Positions 49,521 to 58,013 of a stretch of DNA of 64,000 nt are shown one piece after another. A program made the translations under genes and the position numbers. Positions within the stretch are counted from its first letter, which is position 1; each line of letters starts with the position of its first letter. The DNA comes from Butyricicoccus porcorum (GTDB lineage Bacteria > Bacillota > Clostridia > Oscillospirales > Butyricicoccaceae), in the NCBI RefSeq assembly GCF_002157465.1, contig NZ_NHOC01000002.1:62508-126507 (forward strand). Direction: 5' to 3'. The notes under the pieces were generated by a model. The model was not told the origin of the DNA. It searched no databases and saw only the letters and a list, made by a program, of their open reading frames with translations.

Positions 49521-50485
49521 CAGTGGCACAGCCGGGGCTCATAGCCCAGTTCGCGCAGCATTGCCATATCGGTTTCGATTGTAATGCCGGAGGTGGTCAG
49601 CATGTCGCCGGAAATTGCCGCGTTTGCACCGGAACAGAAGCAGGCGCGGCCTTTGTCAGGCAGAAGACCGCGTCCGCCTGCCAAACGGATGGATGCGTCC
49701 GGGATCAGAAAACGGAACACGGCGACAATCCGGCACATGTCATCATTTGTCAGCCTTGGCAGTGTTTCATACGGTGTGCCGGGGATCGGGTTGAGCATGT
49801 TGACCGGAATGGAATGTACGCCCAGCTCACGCAGCTGGAGCACCATGTCGATGCGGTCTTCCATGGTTTCCCCCATGCCGACAATGCCGCCGGAGCAGAC
49901 GCTCAGACCGGCTGCCTGTGCCGCACGGATTGCCGCACATTTTTCATCAAAGGTATGTGTTGTGCACACGCTGGGGAAAAACCGGCGGGAGCTTTCCAGA
50001 TTGTTGTGTACGCGCGTCGCACCGGCTTCTTTCAGTTTGCGGTAGGATGCTTCGTCCAGCAGGCCGTTGGAAATACAGACCGCAATGCCGGTCTGCGCAC
50101 GCACAGCGCGGATGCTGGCGCATTCCTGCTCAACCTCCGCCGGGGTCAGACGTTTGCCGGAGGTGACGAGAGAAAAGCGCAGTACACCCCGTTCATCATC
50201 GTGCTTTGCCTGCGTAACAATCGTATCGGTATCCAGCATTGGGTATTCCTCTGCGCCGGTGTGATAGTGCGCGGACTGTGCACAGAATTTGCAGTTTTCC
50301 GAGCATTTTCCACTTTTTGCATTGATAATTGTGCAGATATCAAACCCGTTCCCGCAAAAATGACTGCGCAGTGCATCTGCTGCCGTGCACAGCTCTGCGA
50401 GCGGCAGTTCGGCAAGTTCCAGTGCCTGCGCACGGCTGATGGTACCGCCCTGCCTGACATATTCTGTATATTCCTGTATGGTCAT
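49520..50485 (-). CDS. bioB: Biotin synthase (radical SAM)
   Basis: Inserts sulfur into dethiobiotin. 321 residues with the radical SAM triad CSENCKFC (Cys61, Cys65, Cys68), a second-cluster region later (SGGIVGMGETMEDRIDMV, DASIRLAGGRGLLPDKG). First gene of a bioB-GNAT pair. Its promoter is overlapped by a BirA-type operator, so biotin should repress it. No bioA, bioD or bioF in the window: dethiobiotin must come from elsewhere. Confidence 0.95.
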   Translation of the reverse strand: MTIQEYTEYVRQGGTISRAQALELAELPLAELCTAADALRSHFCGNGFDICTIINAKSGKCSENCKFCAQSAHYHTGAEEYPMLDTDTIVTQAKHDDERGVLRFSLVTSGKRLTPAEVEQECASIRAVRAQTGIAVCISNGLLDEASYRKLKEAGATRVHNNLESSRRFFPSVCTTHTFDEKCAAIRAAQAAGLSVCSGGIVGMGETMEDRIDMVLQLRELGVHSIPVNMLNPIPGTPYETLPRLTNDDMCRIVAVFRFLIPDASIRLAGGRGLLPDKGRACFCSGANAAISGDMLTTSGITIETDMAMLRELGYEPRLCH

Positions 50486-50532
50486 GGATCTGTTCCTCCT
50501 GTATTGTGTTCTGTCATATTGACACCTGCTCT

Positions 50533-50561
50533 ATTGTACAGCAAATCACTAGGAATGTAAA
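50533..50561 (-). promoter_or_regulatory. bioB promoter
   Basis: Minus strand TTTACA (50561-50556), 17-base spacer, TACAAT (50538-50533). The -35 is part of the BirA-type half site. Confidence 0.78.
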
Positions 50562-50584
50562 CTGAAAAAATAAAATGGTTGACA
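50556..50584. promoter_or_regulatory. BirA (biotin repressor)-type operator
   Basis: TGTAAAC (50556-50562), 15-base spacer, GTTGACA (50578-50584): inverted half sites with one mismatch, the usual BirA layout (TTGTTAAC-N15-GTTAACAA in related bacteria). It covers the -35 of the bioB promoter. Confidence 0.75.
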
Positions 50585-50989
50585 AACGCCCGCATAAAAA
50601 TTTTTAACTGGCAGGATTGGGATTGGTCATTTTACCGGTATTTTTTCTGCTTCGATAGAAGCATATTGAAAAGTAGAATAGAAACACACGAAAGAAGTAT
50701 GAACAGAGAAAAAATGTGCGTGTACACGTGGATTTCAGTAAATGGAGCGGAAAATGTGCGGGAGGGAATACGGTACAAAAGGTGGAAAAAAGAAGTATGA
50801 ACTGCAAAAAATGTTGCGAAATCACACGGTATTTTGTGAAAAAAGCTGATTGCATCCCGGAGAAAAATCGCATACAATACATACAACAGATGAATTGAAT
50901 CACAGACATTACAATGGCGTAATCAGATCCTTCGGGCGAGGGGTATGATTGCGCTTTTTTGTCGTTTTACGGAAAAGGAGCTTGTTGTT
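50585..50989. other. Intergenic region between the BirA operator and the next gene
   Basis: Contains the next gene's promoter at 50850-50878. The frames in this stretch have no ribosome binding site plus coding pattern; nothing further to report. Confidence 0.5.
50850..50878 (+). promoter_or_regulatory. Promoter of the 179-residue unknown gene
   Basis: TTGCAT (50850-50855), 17-base spacer, TACAAT (50873-50878). Confidence 0.7.
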
Positions 50990-51529
50990 ATGACGATCAA
51001 CAAAAAAATGGCTGTACCGTTTCAGACTATGCTGAGAGATGTCCTGAACGAGTACATTGCAAATGGTGAGCTGAAGAAGGCCGCCAAATCCAGCTCGATG
51101 GCAATGCGTATGGTAGCGGCATATGTCCGCGGCGCACGTATCTTTGAAATCGATCCGACTTATCCGGAAATGGGTGAGCTGGACGGTGAGGTATTCCGCA
51201 TGAGTGATGGCCCGTCCCTGATGACGGAGACCGATGACTATATTAAGGCATGGTTTCTGATGGAACTGATTTCCCGCGAGTTCGGCATTGAGGGCGCTGA
51301 CCGCATTGAAATGCATATCAATGTGTCAAGCGAAAAGGCAAAGGCATATCCGCGTCTGATGCAGGAACTGGTCGATGCCATGAGCAATGCCTCCAAAACA
51401 CATACCTGGAAGAAGTGCCGCTGTGTTGCACTGGATCATCTGGACTGGTTCGAGCATGTCGATCCGATTTTCATTTACTCTCTGACCAATCTCGACGGCT
51501 CGGTTCAGCGCCTGAGCACCCCGGCATAA
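50990..51529 (+). CDS. Protein of unknown function, 179 residues
   Basis: Starts at the ATG at 50990 behind AAAAGGAG; a longer frame begins before without a site. The product is soluble, mixed helix/strand (AKSSSMAMRMVAAYVRGARI; DDYIKAWFLMELISREFG; CRCVALDHLDWFEHVDPIFI) with no signal or membrane segment. No family recognised. It has its own promoter and terminator, so it is expressed as a single gene. Confidence 0.7.
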   Translation: MTINKKMAVPFQTMLRDVLNEYIANGELKKAAKSSSMAMRMVAAYVRGARIFEIDPTYPEMGELDGEVFRMSDGPSLMTETDDYIKAWFLMELISREFGIEGADRIEMHINVSSEKAKAYPRLMQELVDAMSNASKTHTWKKCRCVALDHLDWFEHVDPIFIYSLTNLDGSVQRLSTPA

Positions 51530-51571
51530 AATGTTCTCCTGCGATACCTGTGACATAGTATTATTTTCCCC

Positions 51572-51605
51572 AAAAAGGACGCGGCCTGTGGGCTGCGTCC
51601 TTTTG
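51572..51605. terminator. Bidirectional terminator
   Basis: AAAAGGACGC(G)GCC with GGC(T)GCGTCCTTTT between the unknown gene and ttcA, which converge. Confidence 0.83.
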
Positions 51606-51610
51606 CTGTC

Positions 51611-52444
51611 TTATTCTGCTGTGTTGTACTCATCCAGAAAGGTATGGCGTTCCGTTCCCTTATGCCAGCCGAGGATATCATCCACGTTGACATTTTTCAC
51701 GCTGTTGAAAATATTTTTGGCAACCTGATCGTTGTCCTGTTCCAGTCGGGCAATGATCTGCTTGACCTCATAGCGCTTGGACGATTCGGGGCTGTTTTCC
51801 CGGCGGGCCTTGGCGGCAAATTCGCATGAGCAGGCGAGGAATGTCAGCCCGCAGGCATCGCGCCAGGCGAGGATATCGCGTTCACGCACGAGATACAGCG
51901 GGCGGATGACCTGCATGCCGGGGTAATTTTTGGCGTGCAGCTTGGGCAGCATGGTCTGCACCTGGCCGCCGTACAGCATGGAGAGCAGCGTGGTCTCGAC
52001 CACATCGTCGAAGTGGTGGCCGAGTGCGATTTTGTTGCAGCCCAACTCCAGCGCCTTTTCATATAGGCTGCCACGCCGCAGGCGCGCGCACAGAAAACAG
52101 GGATTGTCGGTCTCCTGATTGACCGTCTCGAACAGGCGGGTGCTGTACCACTGCGTCTCCAGCCCGAGAGCCTGTATATTCTGCTCGATCTGCGCACGGC
52201 TCTCCGGTGTATATCCGGGGTCCATAGACAGTCCGGTCAGCGTGAACGGGATGTCGGATATTTTTTGCAGCATGGTCAGTGCACAGGCGAGCAGCATGGA
52301 GTCCTTGCCGCCTGAGATGCAGACAGCAATGTGGTCGCCCGGCTGGATCAGCTCATATTCCCGGATTGCTTTCCGGATGGGCTTATAGATTTTTCGGCTG
52401 AATGTTGTAGTAATCGCCCTCTGGGCGGGATTTGGTGCGGACAT
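51611..52444 (-). CDS. ttcA: TtcA-family tRNA 2-thiolation protein
   Basis: Sulfurates cytidine 32 of tRNA, or a related position. 277 residues: PP-loop SGGKDS (44-49), PCFLC (Cys116, Cys119) and a third cysteine in FLACSCEF that together hold an Fe-S cluster in this family, plus LGHHFDDVVETTLLSMLYGG. ATG at 52444 lies next to GGGGAGG, which is paired in a hairpin (see the entry at 52452-52499). Downstream of the flavin reductase gene on the same strand, 65 bases apart. Confidence 0.88.
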   Translation of the reverse strand: MSAPNPAQRAITTTFSRKIYKPIRKAIREYELIQPGDHIAVCISGGKDSMLLACALTMLQKISDIPFTLTGLSMDPGYTPESRAQIEQNIQALGLETQWYSTRLFETVNQETDNPCFLCARLRRGSLYEKALELGCNKIALGHHFDDVVETTLLSMLYGGQVQTMLPKLHAKNYPGMQVIRPLYLVRERDILAWRDACGLTFLACSCEFAAKARRENSPESSKRYEVKQIIARLEQDNDQVAKNIFNSVKNVNVDDILGWHKGTERHTFLDEYNTAE

Positions 52445-52451
52445 AAAAACA

Positions 52452-52499
52452 ACCTCCCCAGTACATGCCTGAGGGTATCATAGCATGGAACGGGGAGGT
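52452..52499 (-). promoter_or_regulatory. Hairpin covering the ttcA ribosome binding site
   Basis: ACCTCCCC with GGGGAGGT forms an 8-bp outer stem, with an inner stem CATGC with GCATG. On the minus strand the 3' arm is the ttcA Shine-Dalgarno sequence and is followed by TGTTTTT, so it can both end upstream transcription and hide the ribosome site. Confidence 0.55.
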
Positions 52500-52509
52500 G
52501 CGTCAAATA

Positions 52510-53136
52510 TCAGAGCTTTTCAAATTTGCTGGCGGGCTGCTTGCAGACCGGGCAGCGGAAATCATCGGGCAGGGTGTCAGATTTGTGGACATAACCGCAG
52601 ATGGTGCAGCGGTAGCCGTAATGCTCGTCCAGCGTGCGGTAAACCGGCGCATTGGCAGGAATGACCTTGCCGGCGTTCTTGAACATTTCAACGGTGAGCA
52701 CGGCGCCGGGCAGAAGTACCTCAGCCTCAGTGACTTCCGCGATAAACATGACGTGGGAGCCGAGATCGACCTGTTGGGTGACGCGGAAGCTCATGCGTAC
52801 TGCCATGCCTTCGGTGATGTACGGGCAGCCGGCTTCGTCGGTCTTGGTGTCATATTCTGCAAATTTGTCGGTGACGCGGCCGGATTTGTAGCCGAACAGC
52901 TTGATGATCGCTTCCGGGCAGTCTGCTGCAGCGACGGTGGCACAGAACGCGCCGGTCTGCTCGACAGCGGCTTCGGTCACATTGTATTTGTTGAGAGTCA
53001 CGGCGAATTTCGCCGGCATGGAGGATGTGAGCTGCTGGAGCGAGTTGACTGCGCAGCCACGGAATGCGCCGTCGAGGCAGCTGCCGATGATGGCGATGGA
53101 ATACGAAATGCTGTCAAAAGCTTTTCTGTCTAACAT
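52510..53136 (-). CDS. Flavin reductase-rubredoxin fusion
   Basis: 208 residues: an FMN-binding flavin-reductase-like domain (~1-165; GCAVNSLQQLTSSMPAKFAV) and a C-terminal rubredoxin domain with CTIC (Cys177, Cys180) and CPVC (Cys195, Cys198) for iron. Such small proteins shuttle electrons to oxygen- or peroxide-reducing flavoproteins in anaerobes, a high-molecular-weight rubredoxin. A PerR-like box at its start fits an oxygen-stress role. Confidence 0.88.
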   Translation of the reverse strand: MLDRKAFDSISYSIAIIGSCLDGAFRGCAVNSLQQLTSSMPAKFAVTLNKYNVTEAAVEQTGAFCATVAAADCPEAIIKLFGYKSGRVTDKFAEYDTKTDEAGCPYITEGMAVRMSFRVTQQVDLGSHVMFIAEVTEAEVLLPGAVLTVEMFKNAGKVIPANAPVYRTLDEHYGYRCTICGYVHKSDTLPDDFRCPVCKQPASKFEKL

Positions 53137-53154
53137 GTGGAGCCCTCCCTAAAA

Positions 53155-53169
53155 TAAGAATCATTATTA
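53155..53169. promoter_or_regulatory. PerR/Fur-type box at the flavin reductase-rubredoxin promoter
   Basis: TAAGAATCATTATTA matches the 7-1-7 PerR consensus TTATAATNATTATAA at 11 of 14 arm positions. A minus-strand -10 TATAAT (53174-53169) abuts it, so the box would cover the start of transcription; no clear -35 is seen. The iron-peroxide sensor PerR (or Fur) would repress the gene until oxidants appear. Confidence 0.5.
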
Positions 53170-53261
53170 TTATAATACGGTAAAATCATCTGTTTGTCTA
53201 CCATAAAATGTTACAAAAAGAAAGTGGAAATTTTGGACATCCTGTTCGGCATTTACGCACA

Positions 53262-53290
53262 TTGACAGGAAAACGACGGCATGGTATACT
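53262..53290 (+). promoter_or_regulatory. RND operon promoter
   Basis: TTGACA (53262-53267), 17-base spacer, TATACT (53285-53290): near consensus. Confidence 0.82.
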
Positions 53291-53299
53291 GAGCCAGAA

Positions 53300-53315
53300 C
53301 CGACCGGTCGGTCGG
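53300..53315. promoter_or_regulatory. TetR-type operator of the RND operon
   Basis: CCGACCGGTCGG is a perfect 12-base palindrome with an extra TCGG half, placed right after the -10. This ACCGACCGGTCGGT-like pattern is common for TetR-family repressors; the regulator encoded at 57288 is the natural candidate. Confidence 0.7.
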
Positions 53316-53350
53316 AAAAGAGACTTGCAATTCTGTATAGGAGAACAGTT

Positions 53351-56300
53351 ATGTCAAAATTAAGCGTCAAAAAACCGTTTACGGTTTTGGTCGGTATCAT
53401 ACTTGTGCTCGTTCTGGGCGTGGTATCGTTTACCAAAATGACGACAGACCTGCTGCCGAATATGGATCTGCCATATATGGTTGTATATACGACAGATCCG
53501 GGTGCGGCACCGGAATCAGTGGAATCAGAGGTTACCAAGCCGATGGAATCGGCACTCGGTACGACGACGGGCATCAAGTCGGTCAGCTCGGTTTCCAATG
53601 AAAATGTCAGCGTTGTCATTCTGGAATTTGAGCAGGGCACCGACATGAATGCAGTCAGCATTGAGATGAGCAATACCATCGATCAGGTCAAGGGCTCGCT
53701 GCCGGATACCTGCGGCACGCCGGTCATGATGCAGATCACGCCGGATATGATGCCGGTTATGGTTGCCAGCGTCGATGTCGACGGCATGGAATCGGAAGAG
53801 GTGTCCGATTATGTCAATGATACGCTGCTCAGCCGTTTTGAGCGTCTGGACGGTGTCGCATCGGTAGACACCACCGGATTGATTGCATCCAAGGTCAAGG
53901 TCACGCTGGATCAGGACAAGATTGATGCACTCAATGACAAGGTGCTGGCTGCGGTCGACAGCAATCTGGCGGAGGCAAAAAAACAGCTGGATGACGGACA
54001 GGCACAGCTGGATGCAGCAAAGGCGAAAATCAGCAGCGGGAAGTCCAGCCTGAGCGGTTCGACGGATCAGCTGGCAGGACAGATGGCGGATGCGAGCGCG
54101 CAGGTCGATGCGGCAAACGCGCAGTTGAATGCCATCCTGAGTGAGGAGACAACGCTTCAGGCAAATCAGACAGCGTTTCAGACTGAGCTGGAACAGCTCC
54201 AGAAGTATGCGGATCAAAATGACCAGATCCATGCGCTGTCCGTTCTTATTGTCGCCTATAACATCACCGGATCCATTCCGGAGGTCAGTTTCCCGCTGAC
54301 GGCGGAGGATATCAACAGCATCGCAGGAACTTCGGCACAGCTGCTGGAGGCACTCAAAGATCCGGCGACCTATATCGGGAACATGTCTGATGAAGCATTT
54401 GCCGAGGCAGTCACTGCGATTGCGAGTGCAATGCCGGATGGAGTCGACCTGTCACAGCTTTCGGGGGTTTCTCGCACAGACTTTGTTTCGCTGGCTACGG
54501 CAACGTCCTATGCATCGACCCGTGTCGACGAGATTCAGACCGAACTGCGCAACATCAGCACGCGGCTGGCAACCATCGGCGCAATGAAGCCGCAGCTGGA
54601 AGAGGCGCTGAAACAGGCACAGGACGCCTATGCAAAGCTGGAATCGAGCAAGATTCAGGCGACGCTCAACATCGCACAGGGCTCGACCCAGCTTGCGGTC
54701 GGCAGTGCATCGCTGGAGAGTGCGCAGCAGCAGCTGGATGAGGCAACCAAAGAATTTGAGGATGCGCGCGATGAGGCATACAAACAGGCGGACATCAGCG
54801 GCATTATCACGGCCGACATGATTAGCAATATCCTGATTGCAGAGAACTTTGAAATGCCTGCCGGCTATGTCAAGGACAGCAGCGACCAGTCCTATATCCT
54901 GAAGGTCGGCGAGACATATGATTCCGTCGATCAGCTGTCCGATATGATCCTGTTCCATATGGATATGGATGGCATCGGAGATATTCGTCTGAGCGATGTC
55001 GCTTCGGTTGCCTATACGGATGAGGCGGACAGCTCGACCTATGCAAAGGTAAACGGCAACGATGCGGTTGTGCTCAGCTTTTCCAAGCAGTCCACGGCGT
55101 CCACCTCTGCCGTTACTGATGCAATCAAAGAAGAAATAGAAGAGATTGCGGCGGAGGACGACCGGGTTCATGTCACGCCGCTGATGGATCAGGGCGATTA
55201 TATCCACCTGATTGTTGAAAATGTGTTGTCCAACCTGATTTATGGCGGCATTCTCGCCATTTTGGTTCTGTTGATTTTCCTGCGCGATATCCGTCCGACG
55301 GTTATCATCGCGTTCAGCATCCCGCTCAGCGTGCTGTTTGCTGTCGTGCTGATGTACTTCAGCGATATGACGCTCAATCTGATCTCACTGTCGGGTCTTG
55401 CGCTCGGCGTCGGCATGCTGGTCGATAACTCGATTGTCGTCATTGAGAATATTTATCGCCTGCGCAGTCTGGGCGTGCCGCCGGCAAAGGCTGCTGTACA
55501 GGGCGCACGGCAGGTTGGCGGTGCCATCTTTGCCTCGACGCTGACAACGATCTGTGTCTTCCTGCCGATTGTATTCACGGAAGGCATTTCGCGCCAGCTG
55601 TTCACCGATATGGGTCTGACCATCGCTTATGCATTGTCTGCGTCGCTGATTGTCGCGCTGACGGTTGTCCCTGCAATGAGCTCGACCATGTTGAAGAAGG
55701 AAACGGCAAAATCACACAGCCGTTTTGACTGGCTGACCGGAAAATATGAAGGTTTCCTGCGCTGGTGCCTGTCGCACCGCGCATTGACGCTGGGGGCCGC
55801 GCTCGCACTGTTTCTGTTCGCGTGCGGCATGACCACGCGCATGGGCATGACATTCATTCCGGAAATGTCGTCCAATCAGATGAGTGCCACACTGACGCTG
55901 CCGGAGGACACCGACGATGTCACTGCGGACGCAACGATTGACAAGGCAATGGAAGTGATGCAGGGCATTGAAGGCGTGCAGACAGTCGGTGCCATGCGCA
56001 GCAGCGGCGGCATGATGTCGCTCGGTGCGGACAACAGTGATACCGCATCGTTTTACATCCTGCTGGATGAAAAGGCGGACAACGCGGCGATTGCAGACCA
56101 GATTATGGAACAGACGAAGGGCATCAACTGTGAGCTGTCTGTCTCGGAATCCACCATGGACATGAGTTCGCTCACCGGCTCCGGCGTACAGATTGACGTA
56201 TACGGCGACGATCTGGACGAGTTGCAGGACACCTGCGAGGCGTTGGCCAAGGAACTGGAAAGCATTGAGGGACTGGAGGAAATCTCCGACGGCAACGAAG

Positions 56301-57295
56301 ACCCGGATATGCAGAAGGTTATCACAGTCAACAAGGATGAGGCGATGCGCAAGGGCCTGACCGTGGCGCAGGTGTACAGCTCCCTCGCCTCCGATTTGAC
56401 CAGCGAGGTCACATCCACCACACTCAAGGTTGGACAGGAAGAGCTTCCGGTGGTTGTCGTCAAGCCGTCGACGATAACGGCAGAAAATATCATGAAGCAG
56501 ACGGTCACCTCGACCGATGCCACGACTGGGGAAAAGACCGAAGTTCCGTTGGATACCGTTGCGTCGCAGAGTGAAAGCCGTGCGCCGACGTCGATCAACC
56601 GCATCAACAATGAACGCACGATGTCGGTCACGGCGGCGGTCGACGAAGACCACAACATCACGCTGGTCAGCCGTGAGGTACAGGACATGCTGGACAACTA
56701 TGACATGCCGGACGGCATCCGGGCGGAAATCACAGGCGAGAATCAGACCATCAACGACACAATGAAGGATCTTGTGCTCATGCTGCTGCTCGCAATTGTG
56801 TTTATTTACCTGATTATGGTTGCGCAGTTCCAGAGCCTGGTCAGCCCGTTTATCGTCATGTTTACTATGCCGCTTGCATTTACCGGCGGCCTGCTCGCGC
56901 TGCTGATTACGGGGCAGGAGATCTCCGTGCTTGCTATGCTCGGCTTTATCATTCTGGCAGGTGTTGTTGTCAACAACGGCATTGTATTTGTCAGCTGTGT
57001 CAATGACCTGCGGCTGGAGGGCATGCCCAAGCGCGAAGCGCTGGTAACGGCAGGAAAAATGCGTATCCGTCCGATTCTGATGACCGCGCTGACAACGATT
57101 CTCGCTATGTCCACCATGGCAATGGGCATCGGCACAGGCGGCGAAATGGGACAGGCGATGGCGATTGTCGTCATTGGCGGCCTGGCCTATGCGACCGTGC
57201 TCACGCTGATTGTCGTACCGATTATCTATGACCTGTTTAACCACCGGGAAACCATGCGGAAGATCGATGTCGGAGAGGATGAACTGGATGGCTGA
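53351..57295 (+). CDS. RND-family efflux transporter with a coiled-coil insertion
   Basis: 1314 residues, about 280 more than a normal AcrB-type pump. Residues ~10-30 start the first helix (PFTVLVGIILVLVLGVVSF); a large extracellular insertion, ~195-490, is rich in heptad-like Ala/Gln/Leu (EAKKQLDDGQAQLDAAKAKI) and probably forms a coiled coil. The membrane core shows SGLALGVGMLVDNSIVVIEN and later GFIILAGVVVNNGIVFVSCV, the proton-relay helix-4/10 regions of RND pumps. Likely exports drugs or lipids without an outer-membrane channel. Transcribed with the TetR gene. Confidence 0.9.
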   Translation: MSKLSVKKPFTVLVGIILVLVLGVVSFTKMTTDLLPNMDLPYMVVYTTDPGAAPESVESEVTKPMESALGTTTGIKSVSSVSNENVSVVILEFEQGTDMNAVSIEMSNTIDQVKGSLPDTCGTPVMMQITPDMMPVMVASVDVDGMESEEVSDYVNDTLLSRFERLDGVASVDTTGLIASKVKVTLDQDKIDALNDKVLAAVDSNLAEAKKQLDDGQAQLDAAKAKISSGKSSLSGSTDQLAGQMADASAQVDAANAQLNAILSEETTLQANQTAFQTELEQLQKYADQNDQIHALSVLIVAYNITGSIPEVSFPLTAEDINSIAGTSAQLLEALKDPATYIGNMSDEAFAEAVTAIASAMPDGVDLSQLSGVSRTDFVSLATATSYASTRVDEIQTELRNISTRLATIGAMKPQLEEALKQAQDAYAKLESSKIQATLNIAQGSTQLAVGSASLESAQQQLDEATKEFEDARDEAYKQADISGIITADMISNILIAENFEMPAGYVKDSSDQSYILKVGETYDSVDQLSDMILFHMDMDGIGDIRLSDVASVAYTDEADSSTYAKVNGNDAVVLSFSKQSTASTSAVTDAIKEEIEEIAAEDDRVHVTPLMDQGDYIHLIVENVLSNLIYGGILAILVLLIFLRDIRPTVIIAFSIPLSVLFAVVLMYFSDMTLNLISLSGLALGVGMLVDNSIVVIENIYRLRSLGVPPAKAAVQGARQVGGAIFASTLTTICVFLPIVFTEGISRQLFTDMGLTIAYALSASLIVALTVVPAMSSTMLKKETAKSHSRFDWLTGKYEGFLRWCLSHRALTLGAALALFLFACGMTTRMGMTFIPEMSSNQMSATLTLPEDTDDVTADATIDKAMEVMQGIEGVQTVGAMRSSGGMMSLGADNSDTASFYILLDEKADNAAIADQIMEQTKGINCELSVSESTMDMSSLTGSGVQIDVYGDDLDELQDTCEALAKELESIEGLEEISDGNEDPDMQKVITVNKDEAMRKGLTVAQVYSSLASDLTSEVTSTTLKVGQEELPVVVVKPSTITAENIMKQTVTSTDATTGEKTEVPLDTVASQSESRAPTSINRINNERTMSVTAAVDEDHNITLVSREVQDMLDNYDMPDGIRAEITGENQTINDTMKDLVLMLLLAIVFIYLIMVAQFQSLVSPFIVMFTMPLAFTGGLLALLITGQEISVLAMLGFIILAGVVVNNGIVFVSCVNDLRLEGMPKREALVTAGKMRIRPILMTALTTILAMSTMAMGIGTGGEMGQAMAIVVIGGLAYATVLTLIVVPIIYDLFNHRETMRKIDVGEDELDG

Positions 57296-57893
57296 GACAG
57301 AGAAAAACTATTCCCCGAAAGAAATCGCTGCATTTCAGGGTTTGTTTGCCTTGGCGAAAGACGGCAGGCAGCTTTCCAGCATCAAGGTGCAGGATATCGC
57401 CACTGCCGCAGGCATGGGAAAGGGTACCCTCTACGAATATTTTTCCTCCAAAGAGGATATTTTATCCGGTGCGATTTTTTACGCGCTGGATGGAGTCATG
57501 AACCGGTTTGAACAGTCGGCGGATGAAACCCTGACGTTCCGGCAGACATTAGAGCACTTTTTCAGTGAGTTGGACAGTGATGTGCCGTTTGCCGCGCTGT
57601 CCATGCTGGTTGCTTCCATGGCGCCCGACCAGCGGGAGAAGATCCGGGTGCGCGGGCAGGACAATATGAAGCTGCTGTTCTCGCGTATGAAGCAGGCAGA
57701 GGCGCGCATTTTTTCCGCCGGGCGCCGCAGAGGGGAAATTGACCCCGGACTGGATGACGGCTTTTGTGAATATGTCATTGTATCCGCTCTGTTCGGGCAG
57801 GCGGCAGCACATATGTTTGCTTGTCAGGAATGCGGACACCAGCTTTCGTGGAGCAGGATGGTCGAGATGATTTGCCGGACACTGCGACCATAA
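57288..57893 (+). CDS. TetR-family regulator of the RND operon
   Basis: 201 residues. N-terminal helix-turn-helix IKVQDIATAAGMGKGTLYEY ending FFSSKEDIL-like SSKEDILSG; the C-terminal half is a ligand-binding helical bundle. ATG at 57288 overlaps the RND stop by eight bases, with GGAGAGGAT upstream. It probably represses the whole operon by binding 53300-53315. Confidence 0.85.
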   Translation: MAETEKNYSPKEIAAFQGLFALAKDGRQLSSIKVQDIATAAGMGKGTLYEYFSSKEDILSGAIFYALDGVMNRFEQSADETLTFRQTLEHFFSELDSDVPFAALSMLVASMAPDQREKIRVRGQDNMKLLFSRMKQAEARIFSAGRRRGEIDPGLDDGFCEYVIVSALFGQAAAHMFACQECGHQLSWSRMVEMICRTLRP

Positions 57894-57909
57894 ACCGTAC
57901 ATTTGTCGG

Positions 57910-57937
57910 TTGCATTTGCGGATGGCTGTGCTATAAT
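57910..57937 (+). promoter_or_regulatory. Promoter of the degV-sbcD-sbcC-trmO operon
   Basis: TTGCAT (57910-57915), 16-base spacer, TATAAT (57932-57937). Confidence 0.78.
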
Positions 57938-58013
57938 TACATTTAACAGAAATTTAACCGAGGAACAGCGCCGGAGCATACTCTGCGGCTGTCGGGAAAG
58001 GAAGAACGAATGC

